Source: Bdellovibrio sp. SKB1291214 (GTDB lineage: Bacteria; Bdellovibrionota; Bdellovibrionia; Bdellovibrionales; Bdellovibrionaceae). From it: a stretch of DNA of 64,000 nucleotides. Each line of letters starts with the position of its first letter. Within the stretch, counting starts at the first letter, position 1. The position numbers and the translations under genes were made by a program. The stretch is taken from NCBI RefSeq assembly GCF_002209355.2, contig NZ_CP106855.1, positions 3,100,001-3,164,000 on the forward strand, in the 5' to 3' direction. The notes beneath the pieces were generated by a model. The model saw nothing but the letters and a program-made list of their open reading frames with translations. It did not search any database and had not been told where the DNA came from. Below, piece after piece: positions 9,592 to 19,296 of this stretch.

Positions 9592-12500
9592 GAGTGCTCA
9601 CCTTGTTTTGCAGTACCGTGACCATCGTGGCCACCAGTTGATTCTTTATCATTGTTGCGGATTTTAGAAAGATATCTAACAGAAGGTTTCGCATGCCATT
9701 CTTCAAGCAATGCGTATCCACGAGCCTTCTCTTCTTCTTTCCAAATTTTAGAAACAGCACTGTCTGGATCGTTCAAGTCACCGAACACGATACCACCAGC
9801 TGGGCATGAAGTTTGGCAAGCTACCTTAACATCTCCATCCTTCAACTGACGTTTTTCGTTACGAGCGATCGTTTTGGATTCTTGGATTCTTTGCACGCAG
9901 AACGTACATTTTTCCATAACCCCGCGCACGCGAACGCCTACCGCAGGATTCAAAGCCATGTGCATTGGTTTTTCGATCAACTTAGCATAATTGAACCAGT
10001 TGAAACGACGTACTTTGTACGGACAGTTATTCGCGCAGTAACGAGTACCAACGCAACGGTTGTAAACCATGTCGTTCAGACCCTCATCAGAGTGAGTCGT
10101 CGCAAGAACCGGACATACTGTTTCACAAGGAGCGTTGTCGCAGTGTTGACACATAACTGGTTGGAAGACCGCTTGCGCATTTTCGATATCACCTTGGTAA
10201 TAACGATCGATACGCAACCAGTGCATGATACGACCTTCAAGAACGTATTTCTTACCGATAACTGGAACGTTATTTTCAGATTGGCACGCCACCACGCAGG
10301 CTGAACAGCCTGTGCAAGTGTGAAGATCAACTGCCATACCCCATTTGTGACCAGAGTATTGGTGACCAGACCAGATAGACCATGTTTCATGTCTGTGGAT
10401 ACCAGCCGATTTATTTTTTACGTAGTCTTTCAAAGTCGCTTCAGCAGCGATTTGACGGCCTTCCATAGAGAAGTTACCAGACGTACCTGCTAGATCGTAG
10501 TGTTTGCCCAATTTTTCGAATGTAGCAACTTGACCCGCAAAGACAGCTTTACCGGCTTTGTCGACAGAGATGAACTCTGTCATGTCTTTACCTACGCCAT
10601 TTGCAACTTTACCAGCGCGAGTACGACCGTAACCTACAGCAACTGCGATAACTTCGTTGTGCAAGCCTGGTTGGATGTACACTGGAAGCTCAACAGATTT
10701 ATCACCCACTTTAAGGTTGATCACAGAACCTGTTTTCAAATGGTGTTTTTCAGCCGTAGCGATCGAAACCATTGCGTAGTTATCCCACGTCAATTTTGTC
10801 ACAGGATCTGGAAGCTCTTGCATCCAACCTGCATTCGCCAAAGAACCATCCATGATCGCCACTTTAGGGTAAAGAACGAGTTCCATACCTTCTTGAGCTT
10901 TAGCTGGCTTGATGCTTGTGAAAGCATCCACTTTGAATGAACGAGCGACTGAACCAGAACGATTCAACTCACCCACATAGCCTTTTTGAAGAGCTTCCAA
11001 CCAGAAATCTTCAAAGCCTGCGCCTTTACCGTATTTCGGGTGGATGTCTGATTTCCAGTAAACTCTTAAGTAGTCATAGAACGTTTCGTAATCACGAAGA
11101 CGTGCTGGACCTTGTTTCGCCATGAAAGCCCAAGTCATCAAAGACAACTGGAACGAGCGAGTGTCATACATAGGACGAATCGCAGGTTGGCAAATAGAAA
11201 CAACGCCTTTACCTACTTCGATATCATTCCAAGATTCCAACGCGTGGTTGTCTGGAGTGATGTAATCAGCGAACACGCCCGTCTCGTCAACACGGTCCCC
11301 TGTATAAAGAACCATTTTAACTTTTTTGATCGCTTCAGCAAAGCCCATAGATTTTGGCAAATTGTAGCCTGGGTTTACTTTATGCATGATCAAAGTTTGA
11401 ACTTTGCCGTCATTCATATCTTGGATCAATTGAGCCATGTCAGCGTACGACGCTGTCAATGCAGGGTGACCTGCTTTGGCATCAACTGTTTTACCATCGT
11501 TGTCCAAAACTGAATTTAGCATGTTCACGGCAATTTGAAGCTCAAGCGATTGAGCAGTTTGCGAAGTGATACCACCTGCTACTACCAATGATTGACCTTT
11601 GTTTGCAGCCAAATCAGCAGCCACTTTCGCAAAGACTTCTTTGTCGAAGCCTAACTTCGTAGCTACATCTGCGTAAGGTTCCAAAGTCGCTTTCACAGCG
11701 CCGTTACCAGCGTATGAAGACTGACCCTTTTTCACGATGATTTCGTGAAGAAGACCCATCACAACATCAAGTTGTTGAGACGGTTTGATTTTGAAACGGA
11801 TATCGGCATTAGCACCCGTCAATGAGTAGTTGGAATCAAAAGAAACCAAACGATTCATGTTTTTGATATCTTTACGACCTTCCGTAAAGTGGTGCGTAAA
11901 TGTCGTCGGGCTGATCCATGTACCCAAGAAGTCAGCATTGATTGAAACGATCATTTTCGCTTTATCAAACCAGTACTGAGGAACGACGTCATCGCCGTAG
12001 GAAGCTTTTTGTCCATCACGAACGTCGTCGTGAGAGAATGCATCCCACACGACAGTCTTAGCTTTGAAACCTTGAGCGAAGTCAGAAATCACAGCCTTTG
12101 TTGAAGGAGAAGCTATCGGAGCTGTCAATACAACAACGCCACCTTTAACCAATTGCTCTGACACTTTTTTGTCTAGATCTTCCCACTTAACATCGATCAA
12201 TTGAGAGTTCGATTTTTTCTCATTGAACAAGTTGCGTTTAGGACCTTGCAATCTTTCCGGATCATACAAGTACATCAAAGTCGCTTGAGAACGAGCGCTC
12301 AAACCACCTTGGCTGTATGGATGGGATGGATTTGATTCAATGTGTACCGGACGGCCTTCGCGAGTTTTGATAAGCAAAGCCATCGCATCGCTACCGTCGA
12401 AGTATGCAGAAGTGTAGTAGTTCGGAAGACCAAGAGTCACCTCTTCAGGCATCTTGTTATACGGAACGATCTTTTGTACTGGACGACGGACGCAAGACGC

Positions 12501-12734
12501 TGTCGCCATAGCCAAAGATGCGCCCATAAGTTTCAAGAACTCACGACGTGCCCAACCATCTTCACCGTCGCTTTCGCGCAGTGGAGAAGATTTAAACTCT
12601 GTCTCTGCTAATTTTTGAAATTCAGAATCGCCCATCTTTTCTTCGATGGTTTCCCAGAATTTCGTGTCACGCACGATTGTCGGGCGCAACGCTTTTTTCA
12701 TCTCTAATTCATGATCATGATGCATTTCAGACAT
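9588..12734 (-). CDS. actB: Alternative complex III subunit ActB, Fe-S molybdopterin-oxidoreductase-like
   Basis: 1048 aa periplasmic-side iron-sulfur subunit of alternative complex III. A twin-arginine signal ([11 protein letters not shown] at 63-64) ends in ATASC, so it may also be lipidated at C81. A long molybdopterin-oxidoreductase-like domain follows, which in this family carries no molybdenum. The C-terminal ferredoxin-like domain has four Cys clusters: [37 protein letters not shown] and CTFC...CQTSCP. The ATG at 12734 is chosen for its GAAGG Shine-Dalgarno at 5 nt; a start 10 codons earlier lacks one. It is the central gene of the act operon. Confidence 0.95.
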
Positions 12735-12751
12735 AATACCTTCCGAAACCC

Positions 12752-13294
12752 TTAGTAGTGACAAGTTGAGCAGTTAAGCGGAGCTTTGTTCTCTGGTTGG
12801 CGGTGGCAGTTCACACACCAGCCCATAGAAAGATCAGAGAATTGCTCCACACGTTTCATCGTTTCGATAGGACCGTGACATGTTTGACAGTTCACGCCTT
12901 TCGCGATGTGCGCGTTGTGATTGAAATGAACGAAATCTGGAAGCATGTGAACGCGTACCCACTCAACGGAGCCACCGCTGTCGTATGCATCACGAAGTTT
13001 TTGAATTTCTGGTTTATCTGTCGCTACTTGCAAGTGGCAGTTCATGCAAGTTGATAGCGCCGGAATATTAGAGTGACGAGTTCTTTCCACTTGGTTGTGG
13101 CAATACTGACACGCAATTTTGTTAGTTCCCGCATGCAATTGGTGATCAAACGCAATTGGCTGCTCTGGAGCGTAACCTTTGTTATATCCCCAACCTGGTT
13201 GGAATTTACAACCCGTGAGAAGTGCTGAAAAAATCATGAGCGCGCTCAAACAAGCTAACACGCCCGCCGTCGTACTTCTAAATACCCGATGCAT
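12752..13294 (-). CDS. actA: Alternative complex III subunit ActA, penta-heme cytochrome c
   Basis: 180 aa with five CXXCH heme motifs (CQYCH, CMNCH, CQTCH, CVNCH and a C-terminal CSTCH), the ActA hallmark. A long hydrophobic N-terminal segment ends in a LLTGC lipobox. The start at 13294 has AGGA 5-6 nt upstream; another ATG two codons earlier abuts the same Shine-Dalgarno and is less likely. First gene of actABCDEF, 17 nt before actB. All five hemes need the ResB/CcsA system encoded just upstream. Confidence 0.94.
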   Translation of the reverse strand: MHRVFRSTTAGVLACLSALMIFSALLTGCKFQPGWGYNKGYAPEQPIAFDHQLHAGTNKIACQYCHNQVERTRHSNIPALSTCMNCHLQVATDKPEIQKLRDAYDSGGSVEWVRVHMLPDFVHFNHNAHIAKGVNCQTCHGPIETMKRVEQFSDLSMGWCVNCHRQPENKAPLNCSTCHY

Positions 13295-13503
13295 AATCAT
13301 CCTTTTGCTAAACTCGTATCCTCTTAATCACATTGAGGATTGAGGCCAACAACGCTGTCCTATATTTAATTTTGCCCTTATTTAAAGACTTAAACGTCCA
13401 GTTGTCCATATTCTTTTTGCAAGCATATTGAAAAAGCGAAAGAGATTTCTCCCTCTCGCTTAAATTTTGTGCAAAACTCTTTCGCGCTGTTGCTAGAGAG
13501 TTT
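13295..13503 (-). other. Intergenic region between ccsA and actA
   Basis: About 210 nt without a supported gene. It holds the candidate terminator at 13431-13461 and must carry the ribosome site, and probably the promoter, of the act operon. I could not identify a convincing -35/-10 pair. Confidence 0.5.
13431..13461 (-). terminator. Candidate terminator after ccsA
   Basis: AAGCGA (13434-13439) pairs with TCGCTT (13456-13461), with a further GAG/CTC inside across a bulge. On the minus strand the stem is followed by a run of five T. It lies about 40 nt past the ccsA stop and would separate the resB-ccsA transcript from actA-F. The stem is imperfect. Confidence 0.4.
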
Positions 13504-15159
13504 CTAAGATTTCGCGGATTTTTTATTGCGGCCTTGTCTGACAACCCACACGTAAAGGGCAAACAACATGTGTGCAGCAACAAAAGCAGACACATACTCG
13601 ATACCACCCGCACCGAATCCGTAAGAATGAAGCCCTGCACCAAGAACGAAGTTCACACCGTACCAAGCCATGATAACTAAAGAGAAAGTGATAATCGCTG
13701 TCACTACCATACCGAAATTTTTGATCATCCCCGCGTATCTTGCATGTAGGACCGCCAAATATCCAAGCAAAGCGATCAAGGCCCAAGTTTCTTTTGGATC
13801 CCATCCCCAGAAACGACCCCATGAATAGTCAGCCCAGATTCCGCCCAAAATAATTCCCGGAGCCAAGAATGCGACACCGATTTGCATCGATCTGTAAATG
13901 GCTGTCACAATCGCGCGAATTTTGTCGTGGTTTTTTTCTTCGCCTTTTAGATAATAGAACAGACCAAGGTCGCCCAATCCAAACGCTAAGAAAAAGGCCG
14001 CGTAACTGATAGTGATAGTCATCACGTGGATGGTCAGCCAATAGTTGCTGCGCAGCACAGGCTCAAGCGGTTGAAGAGTTGGATCTAGCACCGCCGGTGC
14101 AAAGTCTGCAATCACCAGTGCAAACGCTGAAACAAGAGTTCCCGCGAACAAGATGATACGGAATTTATAGATAAGCTCCAAGATCGCAGCGAACAAAATG
14201 GTTCCCCACGAAACCCAAATCACCGTCTCGTACATGTTCGATACCGGCGCTCTTTCCATAATATACATACGCAGACCGAAGCCATAGGTATGAAGGATGA
14301 AGCCCAACGCAAGAAGCACCCAGCCGGCCTTCATCAAAGACTCTTTAGAAAGAGCCCAAACCAGCAAAAGCACAATCGCTGCTAAGATATAGAATACATA
14401 AGCCCAACGAAACGGATGGAAGCTGTTATAATGTACTTCGGCTTTGATTTTCGTATCGTGATTATAGGCCTCAGGATTTTCTGCACGAGCTGCCGTTTCA
14501 AATGCATTGACTGCTTCATCCAATTTAATTGCGGCCGCATCCACATCACCTTGATTTGAATTATTCGCCACCGCACCGATATACGTTACAAATGCCGTCG
14601 TGATGCCGACGAATTTTTGCTGAAAAGCCTCTGGCAAGTCAGCAACGGCAGTCCAGTTCATACCTTCTTTGGGAGGAAGAACACGAAGCATACGTCCTGC
14701 TGCCACCTCTTGGAAAACGAAGAATTGATTCTCCAGGCGTTGCAAAGCTTGGAAATACGGATTTAGTTTTTCTTTCGTTTCGCGTTTGGCCTGAAGCTCT
14801 TGGCGAAGCAACGTAAAACGATCACTGCCGAAAAGTTCCTGCCCGTTAAAGTATCTTTGGTCTTTGGGAAGCTTCATCGCTTCCAAAACTTGGTGATTGC
14901 GCACTTCAAAGATCTTTTTATCAGACCACGCTTGGGGCGACAGCATCCAAGTCAGAATAATTTCAGTCGCATTGCGACCCTCATATCTGCTTTTTCCGTA
15001 AACGATTTCCAGCATTTCTTTCGCAAAGCTGTCGTAAGGCTTGATACGACCGCCATCTTGCACTGGAAGATATTTGAGTTGATCACCGGGCTTTGCCATC
15101 GCCGTCAGCGCGGAGAAAGAAAGCAATACTGTTGTCAAAACTAGCAAAAGCTTTTTCAT
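13504..15159 (-). CDS. ccsA: Cytochrome c biogenesis protein CcsA/ResC
   Basis: 551 aa. System II cytochrome c synthetase subunit that delivers heme across the membrane to apocytochromes. An N-terminal signal/anchor and a periplasmic domain of about 230 residues come first. About eight membrane helices follow, carrying the tryptophan-rich WWD heme-handling motif (WGRFWGWDPKETW, about residues 445-457) and histidines in the helices. The large N-terminal soluble extension before the CcsA core is longer than minimal CcsA proteins and is typical of fused or delta-type forms. It lies 3 nt after resB. Its client proteins ActA and ActE are encoded directly downstream. Confidence 0.93.
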   Translation of the reverse strand: MKKLLLVLTTVLLSFSALTAMAKPGDQLKYLPVQDGGRIKPYDSFAKEMLEIVYGKSRYEGRNATEIILTWMLSPQAWSDKKIFEVRNHQVLEAMKLPKDQRYFNGQELFGSDRFTLLRQELQAKRETKEKLNPYFQALQRLENQFFVFQEVAAGRMLRVLPPKEGMNWTAVADLPEAFQQKFVGITTAFVTYIGAVANNSNQGDVDAAAIKLDEAVNAFETAARAENPEAYNHDTKIKAEVHYNSFHPFRWAYVFYILAAIVLLLVWALSKESLMKAGWVLLALGFILHTYGFGLRMYIMERAPVSNMYETVIWVSWGTILFAAILELIYKFRIILFAGTLVSAFALVIADFAPAVLDPTLQPLEPVLRSNYWLTIHVMTITISYAAFFLAFGLGDLGLFYYLKGEEKNHDKIRAIVTAIYRSMQIGVAFLAPGIILGGIWADYSWGRFWGWDPKETWALIALLGYLAVLHARYAGMIKNFGMVVTAIITFSLVIMAWYGVNFVLGAGLHSYGFGAGGIEYVSAFVAAHMLFALYVWVVRQGRNKKSAKS

Positions 15160-15162
15160 CTG

Positions 15163-16569
15163 TTAATTCCCGTCGTCTTTCTTTTTAGCTAATTTGAAAT
15201 CTAAATGTTTAAACCACATCAAAAGCACCACACCGACACTTAAAATCAGTGAGCCCAAGTACTTCCAAGCGCGTCCCGGGTCTGCATTCACCGAGAAAAT
15301 CGAAGCCACTGGATGACCGTTTTCCTCTTGGAAGCTGGCTTGATAAATCGTAAGCCCTTTGTATTTCAAGGGCTCGTTCATCGAGATTTCACGCTCGCCA
15401 AGTTCCGGAATTTCAACGACGCTTTTGTAAGCGGCGGCTCTCATCGTGCCTTGATAACGATCCACTGCAAATGATTTTAAAGCCACATTAAAATTCACAT
15501 CAATGCGACGATTGCCGTAAGTTAACAAGTAAACTGCATTTTCCGTGAAAAGCTTCACCATGTCGTTCAAAAGCACCCAGTGAGCCTTGCCGTTAAAGAT
15601 AATTTTGACTGCGGAAGTCGTTAGCGGAGTCGGTGCTGACATATCTTGAAGATCCCAATCCTCAAGGGCCGCCGGAATAAATCTTAGAATACGGAAATCC
15701 ATCGCCATCTTAAAGCCGGGATTGAACATATCGCCTTCTTTAACGAAGCCCGTCTTTCCAGGTTTTTCAGACTCTTTGTAAAAGACAGCATACTTTAATC
15801 CGCCTTTTTCTTTATCTGGTTGCAAATAAATTTCGTTACGTCCTTGACCCTTTTCAGGAATAGGTCCCAAGTGAACTTGAGCTGGACCGAAATCATGCGT
15901 CTGAACAGAGTTGGCTTTTTTCTGAACCAACCACTCAATCACATTCACGTTTGGATTTTGAATTTGAAAACGCAAGCCTGAGCCCGCTTTACCACTTTCA
16001 TCTGCGACAACTTTGCGCGACGGTAAAACGTATTTTTTATAATCGACAACTTTGATTTCCCCTGTGTAAAGAGGAATGACAGTGGGCTTGCTTTCAGTGG
16101 GTGGGTATTTGAAAAAATCCACCTCTTGTTCAAATGTCTTCGAATAGCGATCTCCGTCAAAGGAGCTGTAGATCACCATGTCCGTTTCACTTGTTTGCAC
16201 CAGGTTGTTTTTCTGACCGATTTCGATGCGCATAGAACCATCGATGCCGTATTTCATCGTCAGCAAACCACCAAACAACAAAATGATGATCCCGATATGA
16301 GCCAACACGAAAGAGGCGTGCCGTCTTTTCCAAGGCAGACGGTCCACCATCACAGCGATGAGGTTGATCACAAGCAAACCCATGATCGAATACATATACC
16401 AAGTGTCGTAAACTAATTTTTTCGCCGCGTAGGCATCGTACTTAGCTTCAACAAAAGTTCCGATGGCCGTGATGACTGCAATTGAAAGAATAATAAAAAC
16501 CGCCAGTTTCAAACTCGCCAGCGGTTTATTGATGCGCTTAAAAAAAGACTTCAAATTTTTATCTGCCAT
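15163..16569 (-). CDS. resB: Cytochrome c biogenesis protein ResB
   Basis: 468 aa, partner of CcsA in System II cytochrome c maturation. Three hydrophobic helices lie in the first 110 residues and one near the C-terminus (about 440-460), with a large periplasmic domain between, the ResB layout. The ATG at 16569 fits the first helix; its Shine-Dalgarno is weak. The 3 nt gap to ccsA shows an operon. Genes for thiol reduction (CcdA, ResA) are not in the window. Confidence 0.92.
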   Translation of the reverse strand: MADKNLKSFFKRINKPLASLKLAVFIILSIAVITAIGTFVEAKYDAYAAKKLVYDTWYMYSIMGLLVINLIAVMVDRLPWKRRHASFVLAHIGIIILLFGGLLTMKYGIDGSMRIEIGQKNNLVQTSETDMVIYSSFDGDRYSKTFEQEVDFFKYPPTESKPTVIPLYTGEIKVVDYKKYVLPSRKVVADESGKAGSGLRFQIQNPNVNVIEWLVQKKANSVQTHDFGPAQVHLGPIPEKGQGRNEIYLQPDKEKGGLKYAVFYKESEKPGKTGFVKEGDMFNPGFKMAMDFRILRFIPAALEDWDLQDMSAPTPLTTSAVKIIFNGKAHWVLLNDMVKLFTENAVYLLTYGNRRIDVNFNVALKSFAVDRYQGTMRAAAYKSVVEIPELGEREISMNEPLKYKGLTIYQASFQEENGHPVASIFSVNADPGRAWKYLGSLILSVGVVLLMWFKHLDFKLAKKKDDGN

Positions 16570-16629
16570 AGAGCGTTTATCATTAGATGAAACCCTGCCC
16601 TATGACTATGCTTTTTAGACTTCGACGCC

Positions 16630-17439
16630 CTACATTAGGTGCTTCAAATTGTTGCGGATATAGCTAAGAGCGAAGGCGATTTTCTCCTGAACCTTTTTCG
16701 CTTCCTCAGGTTTCAGCTTCTTGGTTTTCTCGTCCATGTAAAGTTCGCGGTTCATTTCAACCTGCAAAGTATGCATCTCGCGGGATGGATCGCCGTATTG
16801 TTCCGTGACGCGACCGCCAAAATACGGCCAGTTGTATCCAACTTTGAATCCTGCAGTCACATAGGCCGCTATCACCAAGTCTTTGAAACGCGGATCACAG
16901 CTTTTGCCTTTGCTATCGCTGACCACGATATCAGCACGGCGCTCGCCTGGATCGCGGTGCTCAGATGTTCCCACCGATGGCATCGAGTGCGCATCAATGT
17001 GGAAGGTTTTCGTGTAACCTGCTTGATGAAGTTTTCCGTAAAGATCACGGATATTATTATGGAAAGGCTCGTAAATGAGCTTCACCAACTCATCGTGAGC
17101 TTGTTGGGTCATTGGTTCTTTCATCAATGGATGTTTGTAGGTCGTGATCACCCAGTGAAATCCACGGTTGTGCATTCCTGCTGGATTTTTGTTGCCGATC
17201 ACAGAAGTTGAATCCACGTCTTCTGGAACGCGATTCATATCGGCGGCATAGCGATGCCACTCGGTTTTAACAAATGGGATTTGAAGTTTGTGAAGTGTGG
17301 GTTCGTACAAGAAGTCAACGTACCGATCGACATCGCACATCACAATCTCTTCTGGCAGAGCATTCAACCAGGGCGTTTGCGGCGGGATTTTTTCACCGGA
17401 ATGAGGAATAGTGACCATTAAAGGAGCTGTGATTTCCAT
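16630..17439 (-). CDS. N-formylglutamate amidohydrolase family protein
   Basis: 269 aa hydrolase of the FGase family (PF05013), which cleaves N-formylglutamate to formate and glutamate or acts on related N-acyl amino acids. Family features: an N-terminal TIPHSGEKIPP, DVDRYVD, and the metal-site region FHIDAHSMPS, followed by RRADIVVSD and a late EMNRELYMDE with the conserved RELY. The ATG at 17439 is preceded by GAGAGG at 5 nt; a longer frame upstream has no ribosome site. It is divergent from the cobalamin adenosyltransferase with 62 nt between. No other hut genes are nearby, so the real substrate is open. Confidence 0.85.
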   Translation of the reverse strand: MEITAPLMVTIPHSGEKIPPQTPWLNALPEEIVMCDVDRYVDFLYEPTLHKLQIPFVKTEWHRYAADMNRVPEDVDSTSVIGNKNPAGMHNRGFHWVITTYKHPLMKEPMTQQAHDELVKLIYEPFHNNIRDLYGKLHQAGYTKTFHIDAHSMPSVGTSEHRDPGERRADIVVSDSKGKSCDPRFKDLVIAAYVTAGFKVGYNWPYFGGRVTEQYGDPSREMHTLQVEMNRELYMDEKTKKLKPEEAKKVQEKIAFALSYIRNNLKHLM

Positions 17440-17501
17440 CGGAACCTCTCTTGACCCACTCATACTAAAACGCGACACTTATATTGAAAAGGGCAAAAGT
17501 T

Positions 17502-18077
17502 ATGACGACACCTCCCAAAGCAAAGATCTACACTCGCACCGGTGACAAAGGAACGACTCGTTTGGTTGATGGCTCCTGCGTCGAAAAATTCAATCCCCGC
17601 GTTGAGGCCTATGGGACGGTGGACGAGCTGAACTCCTATTTGGGAGTTTGCCGATCTTCTTTCCATACCTATCCAGAGCTACTTTCATTAGACGGAATTT
17701 TTGAGAAAATACAAAATGAACTGTTCAATATCGGTAGCTTGCTTGCGACCGAAAAAGACGAAGTTTTCCAAATGTTGCCCCCAATCACCGAAGAACAAAT
17801 CCGTCGTGTTGAAAAGAAAATCGATGAATTAACGGCTGGTTTGCCAGAACTTCGCAATTTCATTTTGCCTGCGGGTCACATTGTGGCTTCACACATCCAT
17901 GTCGCACGCACCTGCTGTCGCCGCAGTGAACGTCGTGCTGCCGAAATCGCAGTCAAAGACGATCGTTATTCCATGTGTTTGCAATACCTGAATCGCTTGA
18001 GTGACTTTTTGTTCGTGGCGGCCCGTTGGGTTAACTTGAAGATGGGACAAAATGAAGTCCTTTGGAAACAGACTTAA
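17502..18077 (+). CDS. PduO-type cob(I)alamin adenosyltransferase
   Basis: 191 aa. Transfers the adenosyl group of ATP to cob(I)alamin to make adenosylcobalamin. The family N-terminal ATP loop is visible (IYTRTGDKGTT), along with EAYGTVDELNSYLG, FILPAGH, and the C-terminal CCRRSERR and NRLSDFLFVAARWVN signatures. The ATG at 17502 has AAGGG upstream at about 8 nt; an upstream TTG is possible but adds nothing conserved. Its stop overlaps the next gene's ATG (TAATG), so the two are translationally coupled. No B12-dependent enzyme is in the window. Confidence 0.93.
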   Translation: MTTPPKAKIYTRTGDKGTTRLVDGSCVEKFNPRVEAYGTVDELNSYLGVCRSSFHTYPELLSLDGIFEKIQNELFNIGSLLATEKDEVFQMLPPITEEQIRRVEKKIDELTAGLPELRNFILPAGHIVASHIHVARTCCRRSERRAAEIAVKDDRYSMCLQYLNRLSDFLFVAARWVNLKMGQNEVLWKQT

Positions 18078-19204
18078 TGAGACTTGAGATCGCCTCCCCC
18101 GACGACTCCGCTGCTTTGGTTGAATTTTACAAGAGTTTTCCATTAGATGGTCCTGTGCAAATCAAGATCGATCGCGATGGCAATTTCTTTAAGCCCTATG
18201 AAATTCATGGCGAAAAATCTTTAACCTACATGCTGAAGGACGAAGATAAACTGGAGGGAATGGCAAGCTTCGTGGTGCGCGATGTTTTGTTAGATAATAA
18301 AGTTCGCACCGTGGCCTTTGGCCGTGACCTGCGTATTTCATCGAATCGTAAAGCAATCATAGAATGGGGCCAGCATTTTTTGCCCGTGATGAATGAAGTC
18401 TCTTCGGTTCTTGATGCGAAGTACTTCTTTACGGTGATGAGCTTGAACGAAGCAAAATCCATGAACGCCTTCGTTCGCCAAAGAACTTTGAAACGCCCCT
18501 TGCCTCGTTATCACCTCTTCCGTCGTTTCAATATGATCTCGGTGCACGGAAGATTTCCATGGGCGAAAAATCCACTTCCGCATTTACGCATGCGCCATGG
18601 GAATCAACAGAACGTGGATGCATTGATTTATTATATCTCACAAAAATCCCGGTCCAAGGATTTAGCCACGGTCTGGGATGCGCAAAGTTTTCACGACAAA
18701 TTGGATCGCTGGGAAGGCCTGAAGCTTGAGGACTTTATTATGGCGATCGATAAAAACGATAATATCGTCGGGTGCTGCGCACCTTGGTCTGCCGAAGGCA
18801 TGCAAGATTTAATTCCAATGACCTACAATTTGAAGGCTCACAACTTCCGTCAGTTTTTAAAATTCGGCAAGATGCTGGGTTGGACTCGCACGATGACAAA
18901 GCCCTTTTCGCGCATCAAGATCGAAGCCAGTTTGAATTTCAAGTATTTGAATTTCCTGCACGCCGACAATGGTGACATTTTCGAAGCGTTATTATGGAAA
19001 GCTTTCGATGATGCTCAAGAAAATGAATTCTTGGTATATAATCAGATGAGATCAGAATACGTCTATCGTAGACCTATGGACTGGGTTTCGGCGAAAATCC
19101 CCTTCGGAGTTTACCTCATGACCCCGCCCGATTCCGAGCCACCAGACTTCATGCACCCCGTAAATGAAAAAGCCATCGAGATGGAGCCGTTCTTCACTTT
19201 CTAA
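18077..19204 (+). CDS. Putative GNAT-like acyltransferase
   Basis: 375 aa, cytoplasmic, no membrane segment. The N-terminal half (EFYKSFPL ... LEGMASFVVRDVLLDNKVRTVAFGRDLRISSNRKA) resembles the beta-strand and acetyl-CoA-loop region of GNAT N-acetyltransferases, and a second half with further strand-rich sequence suggests a duplicated fold. The start is the ATG overlapping the adenosyltransferase stop. The function and substrate are not recognised. Coupling to the adenosyltransferase is a positional fact, not proof of a shared pathway. Confidence 0.7.
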   Translation: MRLEIASPDDSAALVEFYKSFPLDGPVQIKIDRDGNFFKPYEIHGEKSLTYMLKDEDKLEGMASFVVRDVLLDNKVRTVAFGRDLRISSNRKAIIEWGQHFLPVMNEVSSVLDAKYFFTVMSLNEAKSMNAFVRQRTLKRPLPRYHLFRRFNMISVHGRFPWAKNPLPHLRMRHGNQQNVDALIYYISQKSRSKDLATVWDAQSFHDKLDRWEGLKLEDFIMAIDKNDNIVGCCAPWSAEGMQDLIPMTYNLKAHNFRQFLKFGKMLGWTRTMTKPFSRIKIEASLNFKYLNFLHADNGDIFEALLWKAFDDAQENEFLVYNQMRSEYVYRRPMDWVSAKIPFGVYLMTPPDSEPPDFMHPVNEKAIEMEPFFTF

Positions 19205-19241
19205 AGGTACGGCCTTACTTTCTAACGGTAGGGCCTTACCT
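19203..19241. repeat. Tandem copy of a short palindromic motif
   Basis: Two direct copies of GGTA(C/G)GGCCTTAC(T/C)TTC lie 20 bp apart directly after the stop at 19204. Each contains GTA-N-GGCC-N-TAC, and the two together form an imperfect hairpin of about 16 bp. It may terminate the plus-strand transcript or be a degenerate repeat. Confidence 0.55.
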
Positions 19242-19249
19242 TCACCATC

Positions 19250-19272
19250 GAAACCTTACTGAGTAAAGTTTC
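19250..19272. terminator. Candidate hairpin between convergent genes
   Basis: GAAAC-C-TTACT (19250-19260) pairs with AGTAA-A-GTTTC (19262-19272): 10 bp with one symmetric mismatch and a minimal loop. It sits between convergent genes ending at 19204 and 19297. There is no long T-run, so terminator activity is uncertain. Confidence 0.4.
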
Positions 19273-19296
19273 TTGGTAGCGCGGCTGTTTAAACAA

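Noticed and set aside
13308-13643. A minus-strand reading frame covering the ccsA-actA gap
   Set aside because: Most of it overlaps the 3' end of ccsA in another frame, and it lacks a ribosome site and any known domain.
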